Assembly: GCA_050181465.1 (NCBI GenBank)
Contig: JBFXDD010000022.1
Span: 1-64,000, forward strand
DNA length: 64,000 bases
Direction: 5' to 3'
Source of the DNA: JACRLW01 sp050181465
Lineage (GTDB): Bacteria > Planctomycetota > UBA1135 > UBA2386
Shown piece after piece: positions 7,292-15,427 of the stretch. Numbering within the stretch: the first letter of the stretch is position 1; the number at the start of each line of letters is the position of its first letter. A program made the position numbers and the translations under genes. The notes beneath the pieces were generated by a model that saw only the letters and a list, made by a program, of their open reading frames with translations, did not search any database and was not told where the DNA came from.

Positions 7292-8779
7292 ATGAACCAG
7301 ACGCCTCCGAGCGAAACCGCACGCTGCAGCGCTCCCGACGCCGCCTGTCGGGCGCACCGAACCATCGGGAGCGGCCGGGCTCGGGTCGCTCTTCTGTGCC
7401 TTCTCCCGGCTCTTTTGGCGCTGCTCGGCCCGGTGGCTGCGCAGACTCCGCCGCCACTGCTCGCCGAACTGATTCGATCCGATGACGCTGCCACGCGGGG
7501 GGAAGCTGCGCTCCTCCTCGGCGCACTGAAGGAAGACGGCGCTCGCGAGCTCCTGCGCACGCTCCGTGACGACCCGGACCGAACCGTGCGTATGCGCGCG
7601 GTGATTGCGCTGGGAGCGCTCGCGGAACCGGGCGTCGAAGCAGAGCTCGGGACCGTTCTGGAAAATCGAGACGCCGAGAAATCCCTGCGAGAAGCGGCGG
7701 CCTACGCGCTGGGATCGCTGCCCGAAGGGCAACCAGCGCCGGCGGTGGATCACTTCCTCACCCGGGTTCAGGGCGGCAGCCTGCGTCGGTGGCGTGACGA
7801 GGTGGCCGCGCTGTTGGCCGGATTCGGCCGCGGGCGACACCCCGACCGTCGGGCACAGATCGAGAGCTTCCTTCGCGATCAGTCGCTTCGCGACGCCGGC
7901 CTTCTGGCGATCGCTGCGCGCGCGCTCCAACGCTCCGGTGGTCACACCGATCCCACCGAGATCCTGAGGCTTCTGAGGCTGGAGGACCAAACGCTGCGCA
8001 CCTCGCTGATCGAAGGCCTCGCCGCGGTGAGCGAGCCGAACGAGGACTTGCGTTCGCGCATCGTCGACCTGGCGCGAAGCGAACGGGATCCGGTGGTGCG
8101 AGCGAGTGCGCTCCGTGCCTTGCGTGCGAAGCCGTTGGATCGCCGGACGCGAGAACTCGCCGCGCGTGCACTCGCCACCGGTCATCCGACCCTCGTCGAA
8201 GCGGCGGTCGAAGTCCTCAGCGGTGCCGGCGCAGAGGAAGATCTCGCCCTCGTGGCCGGTTCCTTGGGGAAGACCAGTTCGCTCGACTTCGCGATCCTCG
8301 CCGGCTGGCAGGGTACTCCGACCCAGTTCGTTCTCGATCGCTGCCGCAAGATCTTGGCGGAGCTCGATGAGGAACGGACCGGTGATCGACTCCGTGCGCT
8401 CGAACTCTTGGCGCGTGCACGTGAGCGCGAGGTCGAGGCGGAACTCCGCCGGATCCTGGCCCGCGGCACCGACTCCGCGGAACTGCGCCAAGCGCTGCTG
8501 TCTCTGCGATCCTTCGATGCGAACGCCGACGCCATCACGAGCTTCGGATCCATGGCCGACGCGAACAAGACTCGATGGACCGCCGTGATCGAGGCCGTCG
8601 CCGCAGTGGATCCGTCGGCGAGCCGCAGCTTGGCGCGCGACTTCTTCGCCGGGCTGAAGGACGCGTCTGCGGAACAGGTGCTGGAGGTGCTCTCCACGTG
8701 GCGTCGCGTCGCTTTTCCGCCGCCGCAACCGACCATCCTCGCCGGACTCTCAGCTGAGCTCGCACTCGCGCTGCGTTGA
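7292..8779 (+). CDS. Exported HEAT-repeat protein
   Basis: A 495-aa protein with an N-terminal signal sequence (hydrophobic ARVALLCLLPALLALLGP, cleavage probable after AAQ near 53). The rest is an alpha-solenoid of HEAT/PBS-lyase-like repeats, for example AATRGEAALLLGALKEDG, DRTVRMRAVIALGALAEPG and DPVVRASALRALRAKPL. No catalytic motif is visible. It presumably acts in the periplasm or on the cell surface as a scaffold. The ATG follows CTACCCTAGTGACGCG. Open frame continues far upstream, but that sequence lacks a signal peptide and is antisense to larC. It is convergent with the arginase gene. Confidence 0.8.
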   Translation: MNQTPPSETARCSAPDAACRAHRTIGSGRARVALLCLLPALLALLGPVAAQTPPPLLAELIRSDDAATRGEAALLLGALKEDGARELLRTLRDDPDRTVRMRAVIALGALAEPGVEAELGTVLENRDAEKSLREAAAYALGSLPEGQPAPAVDHFLTRVQGGSLRRWRDEVAALLAGFGRGRHPDRRAQIESFLRDQSLRDAGLLAIAARALQRSGGHTDPTEILRLLRLEDQTLRTSLIEGLAAVSEPNEDLRSRIVDLARSERDPVVRASALRALRAKPLDRRTRELAARALATGHPTLVEAAVEVLSGAGAEEDLALVAGSLGKTSSLDFAILAGWQGTPTQFVLDRCRKILAELDEERTGDRLRALELLARAREREVEAELRRILARGTDSAELRQALLSLRSFDANADAITSFGSMADANKTRWTAVIEAVAAVDPSASRSLARDFFAGLKDASAEQVLEVLSTWRRVAFPPPQPTILAGLSAELALALR

Positions 8780-8804
8780 ACCGGGCGCGAAGCGGAACAA
8801 CACC

Positions 8805-9734
8805 TCAGAGGATCGACTTGCCGAACGCCGACGCGATCATGTCGACGGCGACCCGACCCGACTCGTTTCGCACATCGACGATCGGGTTGAGTTCGGTGAT
8901 CTCGAAACCGAGCATGCGGCGGGAATCGGCGACGGCTTCGAGCAGCAGGTTCCCTTCCCGCCAATCGATGCCGCCCTTCACCGGCGTACCCACGCCGGGC
9001 ACCGCGGCCGGGTCCATCCCATCGAGATCGAAGGAGACGTGGAACCCGACGGTCCCCGCCGACGCCTTACCGATCGCCTCTTGGATCACCGCACTCATCC
9101 CGCGCTCGTCGATGTCGCGCATCGTGTAGGCATTCACGCCGGACCGCCGAACGATGTCCTTCTCCGACTCATCGAGATCGCGGATTCCGATCAGAGCCAC
9201 GTTGTGAGGTGCGACCTTCGGAGTGAAGCCACCGAGGTTCACCAAGCTGGTTTCGCCGAGACCGAGCAGAGCCGACAACGGCATGCCGTGCACGTTGCCG
9301 GTCGGACTCGTCTCGGGCGTGTTCATGTCCGCGTGAGCATCGACCCAGATCAACCCGATCTGAGCACCCTTGCTGCGGTGGTACTCGGCAATCCCCGTCA
9401 CCGTACCGATCGCGATGCTGTGATCGCCGCCCAAGACCAACGGCACCTCGCCGTCCGCGACCGCGGCGAGGACACGCTCGCGAAGAGTCTCGCACGCTTC
9501 GCGAATCTCCGTCAGATACTTGGCCCCCGCGGGACCCGGATCGCGGGTCTCCGGCACGGGGATCGTGACGTCACCATCATCGATGACCTGGAAGCCCAAC
9601 CGGCGGAGCGCGTCGGCAGCCCCGGCGATTCGGATCCCGGACGGTCCCATGTCGACCCCGCGACGATCGGCGCCAAGATCCATCGGCACACCGATGATGC
9701 GCACCTTGCGGGAAAGTGGTCCACGCATCTTCAT
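8805..9734 (-). CDS. rocF: Arginase
   Basis: A 309-aa ureohydrolase with the dinuclear manganese motifs in order: GGDHSIAIG (H105), VDAHADMNTP (D132, H134, D136) and SFDLDGMDP (two further aspartates near 240). The length and the NVHGMPLSALLG segment favour arginase (L-arginine to L-ornithine plus urea) over agmatinase. It is cytoplasmic. The ATG is supported by GAGGA 8 nt upstream. A repeat element (9806-9984) lies upstream of the gene. No other arginine-catabolism gene is nearby. Confidence 0.92.
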   Translation of the reverse strand: MKMRGPLSRKVRIIGVPMDLGADRRGVDMGPSGIRIAGAADALRRLGFQVIDDGDVTIPVPETRDPGPAGAKYLTEIREACETLRERVLAAVADGEVPLVLGGDHSIAIGTVTGIAEYHRSKGAQIGLIWVDAHADMNTPETSPTGNVHGMPLSALLGLGETSLVNLGGFTPKVAPHNVALIGIRDLDESEKDIVRRSGVNAYTMRDIDERGMSAVIQEAIGKASAGTVGFHVSFDLDGMDPAAVPGVGTPVKGGIDWREGNLLLEAVADSRRMLGFEITELNPIVDVRNESGRVAVDMIASAFGKSIL

Positions 9735-9805
9735 GGGTCAAGTCCTCGGTGATCGTGCGGTTTGACGAGAGGTCCGACGGGCGTTCGCGGCCGACCGCCA
9801 CCCTG

Positions 9806-9984
9806 ACCCGGATTACTCGCAAACGCCGTCGCGAGATCGACGCAGGTCGATGCCCGGCAAGGAGCTCCGTTCGGCGTCGACCGAAGCGTAGCCGTAGCCA
9901 TGCTGCCCGGGAGGAGACGACGTAGCGACGCAGCCGGGCGCGAGATGCGGCGATCGGAGCAGACGTTCACGAGAGATCCGGGCT
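9806..9984 (+). repeat. Inverted-repeat element, copy A (MITE-like)
   Basis: About 179 bp, the most divergent full-length member of a four-copy family. The left end reads ACCCGGATTACTCGC and the right end GAGAGATCCGGGCT, imperfect inverted repeats of each other. The interior shares ATGCCCGGCAAGGAGCT and GCCGGGCGCGA with copies B and C. The right end is flanked by TA. It lies between the start of the arginase gene and the end of the phosphohexomutase gene. Confidence 0.85.
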
Positions 9985-10003
9985 AGTGTCGGCACCGGCG
10001 GAA

Positions 10004-11341
10004 TCAGTGATCGACCGGGTGACCCAAGATAGCAAACAACTCGTCGCGCTTCTCGGCCATCCGCGAAGGAGTATCTGCCTCGAGGCACATCCGAAGGAAT
10101 GGCTCCGTGTTGCTCGGTCGCACGTTCACCCACCAATCGGGATAGGTGACGGTCACGCCATCGAGGTGGTCGATCACGGCATCGGCGTACCGATTCTCGA
10201 CAGCACGCATCAGCGCAGCCTTGTCGGCGACTTTGAAGTTGATCTCTCCGGTTCCGTGATAGCGCCGGAGCTCGTCCGCAGCTTGCTTGAGCGATCGATT
10301 CTCCTTGCTGAGTTGATTCAGGATCATGATCGCCGCGAGCACGCCGCAGTCGGTGAAGTGATTCTCCGCGAAATAAAAGTGGCCGGAGAGCTCCCCACCA
10401 CCGATGCAGTCGGTCTTGCGCATGGTCTCCTTCATGAAGGAATGGCCGACTCGTTCGCGGACCGGTCGCCCACCCATTCGTTCGATCTCCTGCGGAACGA
10501 CCTTGGATGAGCGGAGGTCGTAGATGATCCCCTTGCCCGGATTTCGCGCGAGGAGATCGCGCGCGATGATCACGGTGGCGAGGTCCGCATGGACCGTACG
10601 CCCGGCCTCGTCGACGAAGGCACATCGATCCGCATCGCCGTCGAACGCCAACCCGATCGTCGCGCCGGTGTTCTTGACGAGCCGCCGAAGGTCATCGAGA
10701 TTGGACTCCTTGAGCGGGTTGGCTTCGTGGTTGGGAAACGTGCCGTCGAGCTGCTCATAGATCGAGACGACTTCGAGACCGGGGATGGCGCGGAAGATTG
10801 CAGGCGACTCGCAGGCCCCCATGCCGTTGGCATAGTCGACCGCGATCTTCATCGGCCGAATTCCGCGTGCAAAGCTCGCGATGTGGGCAACGAAGTCATC
10901 GGTGATGTTGACCTGGTCGCGCTTGCCGCGGTGAGCAGCGCGATGGTACGCGCCGGACTCGCACATCCGCTGGATATCGGGAATCCCGTAGTCCGCTGAC
11001 AGTGGACGTGCGCCCTCACGGCACAGCTTCATCCCGATGTACTGCTTGGGATTGTGCGAAGCGGTCACGCAAAGCCCGCCGTCGCAGGGGAGCTTCCCGA
11101 TCGCGTAGTAGGTCGCGGGAGTGGAAGCGAGTCCGATGTCGAGCACGTCGCAACCGGCATCCAGGATGCCGTCGATCACGGCATCCTGAATCGCCGGCGC
11201 CATCGTTCGCATGTCGCGCCCGACGACCAGCGTCTTGCTCTTTAGGAACACCGCGAACGCGTTGCCGATGGCCCGCGCAATCTGTGCGTCGATCTGGTCC
11301 GGATGAGTGCCGCGGATGTCGTAGGCCTTGAAGATGCTCAC
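10004..11341 (-). CDS. Phosphomannomutase/phosphoglucomutase
   Basis: A 445-aa alpha-D-phosphohexomutase with all four family motifs: the phosphoserine loop TASHNPKQ (S95), the metal loop DGDADR, the sugar-binding GGELSGHFYF and the phosphate-binding RPSNTEPFLR. It interconverts hexose 6- and 1-phosphates, feeding GDP-mannose or UDP-glucose and hence surface polysaccharide. The motif set fits the ManB/AlgC group, but substrate choice cannot be read from sequence alone. The start is GTG, with GAGAGAG about 12 nt upstream. Confidence 0.93.
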   Translation of the reverse strand: MSIFKAYDIRGTHPDQIDAQIARAIGNAFAVFLKSKTLVVGRDMRTMAPAIQDAVIDGILDAGCDVLDIGLASTPATYYAIGKLPCDGGLCVTASHNPKQYIGMKLCREGARPLSADYGIPDIQRMCESGAYHRAAHRGKRDQVNITDDFVAHIASFARGIRPMKIAVDYANGMGACESPAIFRAIPGLEVVSIYEQLDGTFPNHEANPLKESNLDDLRRLVKNTGATIGLAFDGDADRCAFVDEAGRTVHADLATVIIARDLLARNPGKGIIYDLRSSKVVPQEIERMGGRPVRERVGHSFMKETMRKTDCIGGGELSGHFYFAENHFTDCGVLAAIMILNQLSKENRSLKQAADELRRYHGTGEINFKVADKAALMRAVENRYADAVIDHLDGVTVTYPDWWVNVRPSNTEPFLRMCLEADTPSRMAEKRDELFAILGHPVDH

Positions 11342-11389
11342 GTCGTCATTCTCTCTCGATGTTCGTCGCGCCGTCGTTCGATAGGGAAC

Positions 11390-12427
11390 TCACGCGCGGA
11401 TGGGATTCGGAACGAAGTCGGCGAGCGCGGCCAGCACTCGCTGGACCGCGTCGTCGGGGACATCACGGTGGAACACGAACCGCACTCGGCGCTCGTGGAT
11501 CGGCAACGCCAAGACCTCGCGACCGCGCAGCCACGCGACGCACTCGGCCGCTACCGGTGCTTCGAAGTCCAGCATCACGATGTTCGTCGCGGTCGGAGCA
11601 GGACGCATACCGGCCCGGCCCGTGAGTCCCGCGGCAAGCGAGCGAGCACGCTCATGATCGACCCTCAATGCCGCGGGACCCTCGCGCAAGGCGATGAGAC
11701 CCGCAGCGGCGATCACACCCGCTTGTCGCATTCCGCCACCGAAGGCCTTGCGAACTCGCCGAGCGGCGGCGATGAAGTCGCTCGACCCGGCGAGCATCGA
11801 GCCAACCGGCGCACCGAGGCCCTTGCTCAGACACAGGGTCACGGAGTCGACCCCCTGCGTGAGTCGCGACATCGGTACATCCAGGGCCACGCCGGCGTTG
11901 GCCAGTCGAGCTCCATCGACGTGTACGAGGAGCCCGCGGGACTTCGCCGCCGCGACCAGTGCATCGAAGCGCTCGGGCGTCAGGACTCGCCCCCCCGCCA
12001 TGTTGTGCGTGTTCTCGAGGACGAGCAGCCGCGAACGTGCATGGTGCGGGTCGTCGCGACGGATCGCCGCAACCACCTGGTCCGGCGATGGGAAGCCGTC
12101 CTCGGCCGAGAGCAACCGCACCTGCGTGCCGCTGAGCCGAGCGATGCTGCCGCCTTCGTACTGGTAGACGTGACTGCGCTCTTCACAGATCAACTCGTCG
12201 CCGGGCCGACAGTGCACGTGGATGGCGACTTGATTCGCCATGGTGCCTGAGGGGAGGTAGAGGGCGGCCGGCTGACCCAGGCGGACCGCAGCCTCCATTT
12301 CGAGCGCTCGGATGGTCGGGTCCTCCCCGAACACGTCGTCACCGACCTCGGCCGCAGCCATCGCGGCCCGCATGGCGGCCGTCGGCCGCGTCAGGGTGTC
12401 GCTCCTGAGGTCTACCGATGTGGGCAT
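11390..12427 (-). CDS. Low-specificity L-threonine aldolase
   Basis: A 345-aa fold-type I PLP enzyme. Signatures are DLRSDTLTRPT at the N-terminus, GEDPTI, LPSGTMANQ, HVDGARLANA and the PLP-lysine segment LCLSKGLGAPVGS. It cleaves L-threonine or allo-threonine to glycine and acetaldehyde. The ATG at 12427 is chosen because MPTSVDLRSDT is the standard family start. It is divergent from the MFS gene across 153 bp in which I see no strong promoter. Confidence 0.92.
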   Translation of the reverse strand: MPTSVDLRSDTLTRPTAAMRAAMAAAEVGDDVFGEDPTIRALEMEAAVRLGQPAALYLPSGTMANQVAIHVHCRPGDELICEERSHVYQYEGGSIARLSGTQVRLLSAEDGFPSPDQVVAAIRRDDPHHARSRLLVLENTHNMAGGRVLTPERFDALVAAAKSRGLLVHVDGARLANAGVALDVPMSRLTQGVDSVTLCLSKGLGAPVGSMLAGSSDFIAAARRVRKAFGGGMRQAGVIAAAGLIALREGPAALRVDHERARSLAAGLTGRAGMRPAPTATNIVMLDFEAPVAAECVAWLRGREVLALPIHERRVRFVFHRDVPDDAVQRVLAALADFVPNPIRA

Positions 12428-12580
12428 TGACCGCGGATCTTGCCGCCATCTCGCACGGCATTCCACGCTCGCGAGCCCAGTCTATTCGCCCAGGTCGAAC
12501 ACGCTTCGCCCAGGCGGCCAAGATCACCCTTCGAACCCTCCGTTGTGTGATCGCTGGCCCCATGCTCCGCTTGGCGCCGC

Positions 12581-13747
12581 ATGGCCGAGACCGCGAGCTT
12601 CGACCGCCGCATCCGCGCGCTGCGCGCCTTCGCGACGGTCACCTACCCGTTCGCTTGCGTGCCATTCCTGTGGTTCTGGTTCCGTGATCACGGTGTCGAT
12701 GCCGTCGGCTATGGGACCATCATCGCACTCTATTACCTCGCGATGGTCGTCGCCGAGGTGCCGACCGGCGTCCTCGCCGACCGATTCGGTCGGCGCTCCG
12801 TCCTCATCGCGGGGCCGTTCGTGCTCGCCGCCGGATTCTTCGTGGCGTGGGCGAGTCCGGACTTTCTGGGCTTCTGCATCGCCGAGGTCCTCCTCGGTCT
12901 CGGCCACTCTCTCCTCTCCGGCGCGCCGGCGGCGCTCTTGTTCGACACGCTCGACCATCACGGCCGCACGCGGGACTATCACCGCCAGGAGTCCATCGCG
13001 AACACCCTTCGGCTCCTCGGCACCGGGATCGCGTTCCTGCTCGGCGGGGTTCTCGTGGCGAGTCTCGGAATCGAGTCCGCCATCCTCGCGACGGTGGCCC
13101 TGTGCATGCTCGCCGGCATCGTTGCGAGTTTCGTCGATGAACCTCGTCATGCGCAGGCCAACCTCCGCCCGCGCATTCTCACCGCGATCCGCACCGACCT
13201 CCGGCAACCCGAAGTGCGTTGGATCGGCGCCTACTACGTCCTGCTGTTCTGCCTGCTTCGTTTCCCGTTTCACACCTATCAGCCGTTCCTGGCGAAGAGC
13301 GGCAACGATGACCCACTGTTCCTCGGCGCGCTCTTCTTCGCGCTGAACCTGGTCGCGTTGCCTTTCGCTCGCAGCACGCCGTGGCTCGTGTCGCGCATCG
13401 GATCTCGCGCCATCTTCTGGTCGATGCCGTTGAGCATCGGCCTGTCGCTCATCGCGATGGCAGGCCACTTCGACGCGCTCGGCATCGCGTTGTTCTTCGT
13501 GCACCAGATCCCCTTCGGAATGCACTGGGCGGTCGTCCATGACTACGCCAACCACCGGCTCGGCTCGACATCGCGCGCAACGGTTCTGTCGCTGATGTCG
13601 TTCCTGGGTCGCATCGCCTTCGCGGCGCTGTTTCCGCTCGCGATGAGTGCGACAGAACTGGCAACGAGCTACCGAGTCGTCGGGACGATCGCGATCATCG
13701 GCACCGTGATCGTCATGTGGCCCATGCCGCGCGAAGCGCCGAGGTGA
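12581..13747 (+). CDS. MFS transporter
   Basis: A 388-aa polytopic membrane protein with about 12 predicted helices. The major facilitator signature between helices 2 and 3 reads GVLADRFGRRSVLI, and a glycine-rich stretch lies in the first half (FLLGGVLVASLG). The substrate cannot be deduced. It starts MAETASFDRRIRALRAFATV, with basic residues before the first helix. It is convergent with the VWA-HEAT gene, separated by 38 bp. Confidence 0.85.
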   Translation: MAETASFDRRIRALRAFATVTYPFACVPFLWFWFRDHGVDAVGYGTIIALYYLAMVVAEVPTGVLADRFGRRSVLIAGPFVLAAGFFVAWASPDFLGFCIAEVLLGLGHSLLSGAPAALLFDTLDHHGRTRDYHRQESIANTLRLLGTGIAFLLGGVLVASLGIESAILATVALCMLAGIVASFVDEPRHAQANLRPRILTAIRTDLRQPEVRWIGAYYVLLFCLLRFPFHTYQPFLAKSGNDDPLFLGALFFALNLVALPFARSTPWLVSRIGSRAIFWSMPLSIGLSLIAMAGHFDALGIALFFVHQIPFGMHWAVVHDYANHRLGSTSRATVLSLMSFLGRIAFAALFPLAMSATELATSYRVVGTIAIIGTVIVMWPMPREAPR

Positions 13748-13785
13748 GCACAAGGGTCGTTCGACCGGCGCCCGCCGCCTCTCCG

Positions 13786-15360
13786 TCAGCGGCCGAGGTC
13801 GACGAAGACCCCACCGCTCTCCTCGGCCAGCGTGCGCATGAAGTTGCGGTCGAACTCGCCGATCGCAAGGGTGTGGAAGACGATTCGGAACCGTTCATTC
13901 GTGCGACGAACGACATCCAGGATTCGCGCCGTGTCGGTGTGACGCCCAGTCGATGGCCGCCCATCGCTCAGGAAGAACACCGTGTCGACGTTGTTCCGCA
14001 TGGCCTTGTCCTGCGCCTTCTGCTCGCCGTTCGGATCCTTCGGGTCGATGCCGAACGGGAACACCAGCGCCGCGTGGGTATTGGTCTTCCCAGCGGCGAG
14101 ATTCGCCGATCCCACGAGTCCCGCACCCGCGAGTTCTTGCGCCTCGGCACCACCGATCGCCTCGAGCTTGCCGACCCAAGCCTTTGCACTGGCCCGGTTC
14201 ACCACGTTGGCCGGAACGAGTCCGGGCTTCCACGCCTTCACATCGGTTGCGAATGCCGCGATGTTGAAGAACACGTTGGCGCCAAGTGCATCGATCGTGC
14301 GCGCCATCTCCGCCTTCACGATCGTGAGTTTCTGGAAGTTCGCGTAGCCGGTATCGAACTTCTCACGCTCCACGACGAGATCGCTCATCGATCCCGAGAC
14401 GTCGATGATGAAGAGGATCCGTTCCGAGCTGGTCTCGATCCCGCCGAAACTGGTCGTGTCAGCCTGACCCTTCCCGTACAGCGCGTCGTACTTCTTGCGA
14501 CTCGCGGCGCGTTGTGCAAGTTCTTCATCGGTGGGGATTCGCCAGCCCGGCACTCGCGACAGTCGATCCCAGTTCTCTCGCCACGCCGTGACGTCGCGCC
14601 CGAAGTCCAGCCCGGTGATGCGAAAGAGGGCCTCGGCAGTGTCTTCCTCGAGACGTCCACCTTTCTCCATGAGATCGATGAGCCCGGGCACGGCCGCGGA
14701 CTCACGAATCGATGCGATCGCCTTGACTACCGCCAATTGGACCTGCCACGCCGGATCTTCGAGCCGGTCGACGAGCGCTTTGCCGAGATCCTTGCGTCGA
14801 AGCTCACCGATCGCCTCGGCCGCTCCCATGCGCACCAAGGCATCGGAGTCGCCGAGCAGACGCTCCAACAGCGGATCGACACCCTCGGTGAAGCCGCAGG
14901 CGCGCACCGCCTTCGCGACTGCAAAGCGAACCTCCGTGGTCGCCTTCGGATCCTCGTTCGCGAGGCGTAGGACGAGCGGCATGGCGTCGCGAATGCCGGC
15001 GCGACCGAGCAGTTCGATGATCGCGGCACGCCTCGATTGATTCTTCTCCTGCTCCAGCGAAGCGATCGGCACCGCCCAACTCGCCGGGTCGCGAAAGGTC
15101 GCCAGGACGTTTCCCGCGACGATTCCGATCTCCGCGCTCTTGTGGTTCAGCAGATCCAGGAGTTCTTCGCAGGCCGCGGGACTCTCCATTCCCTCGAGGG
15201 TGCGAATCGCTTCGGTCTGCTCCTCCAGCGTCTTGAACTTCTTGAAGAAGCGACGGAATTCGGTGAGCGCGTCGGCACGTTCCGCAGCAGTCTGAGCACG
15301 CAGGGGAACGAGCGGCGAAATCGCCACCAGAAGCGAGAGCCAGGTCAGGAATCGGCGCAT
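13786..15360 (-). CDS. Exported VWA-domain protein with HEAT repeats
   Basis: A 524-aa protein with a signal peptide (residues 1-23, ending PLRAQ). HEAT-like repeats cover about 45-230 (for example RAAIIELLGRAGIRDAMPLVLRLANEDP). A von Willebrand A domain runs from about 313 to the C-terminus. Its MIDAS motif DVSGSMS (D320, S322, S324) and the later FFLSDGRPSTG support metal-dependent ligand binding. It is probably extracytoplasmic. The ATG at 15360 is the only one directly followed by a signal peptide; sequence upstream is arginine-rich nonsense. Confidence 0.85.
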   Translation of the reverse strand: MRRFLTWLSLLVAISPLVPLRAQTAAERADALTEFRRFFKKFKTLEEQTEAIRTLEGMESPAACEELLDLLNHKSAEIGIVAGNVLATFRDPASWAVPIASLEQEKNQSRRAAIIELLGRAGIRDAMPLVLRLANEDPKATTEVRFAVAKAVRACGFTEGVDPLLERLLGDSDALVRMGAAEAIGELRRKDLGKALVDRLEDPAWQVQLAVVKAIASIRESAAVPGLIDLMEKGGRLEEDTAEALFRITGLDFGRDVTAWRENWDRLSRVPGWRIPTDEELAQRAASRKKYDALYGKGQADTTSFGGIETSSERILFIIDVSGSMSDLVVEREKFDTGYANFQKLTIVKAEMARTIDALGANVFFNIAAFATDVKAWKPGLVPANVVNRASAKAWVGKLEAIGGAEAQELAGAGLVGSANLAAGKTNTHAALVFPFGIDPKDPNGEQKAQDKAMRNNVDTVFFLSDGRPSTGRHTDTARILDVVRRTNERFRIVFHTLAIGEFDRNFMRTLAEESGGVFVDLGR

Positions 15361-15369
15361 CGGTCGCGC

Positions 15370-15381
15370 GGAGTCTACTCC
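15370..15381 (-). promoter_or_regulatory. Palindromic -10-like element upstream of the VWA gene
   Basis: GGAGTCTACTCC is a perfect 12-bp palindrome (5-bp arms, 2-bp centre). On the minus strand it contains TAGACT (15377-15372), a moderate -10 match 11 nt before the ATG. That would give a 5' leader of only a few bases. Confidence 0.35.
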
Positions 15382-15427
15382 ACGCACCCCTCGACCGCTC
15401 CGATCGGCCGAAACCTCGCGCGCCAGC

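Noticed and set aside
9731..9970. Short open frames inside the repeat copies
   Set aside because: Similar small frames occur in the repeat copies only because the repeat DNA is conserved; they have no start context and copy D deletes most of the frame.
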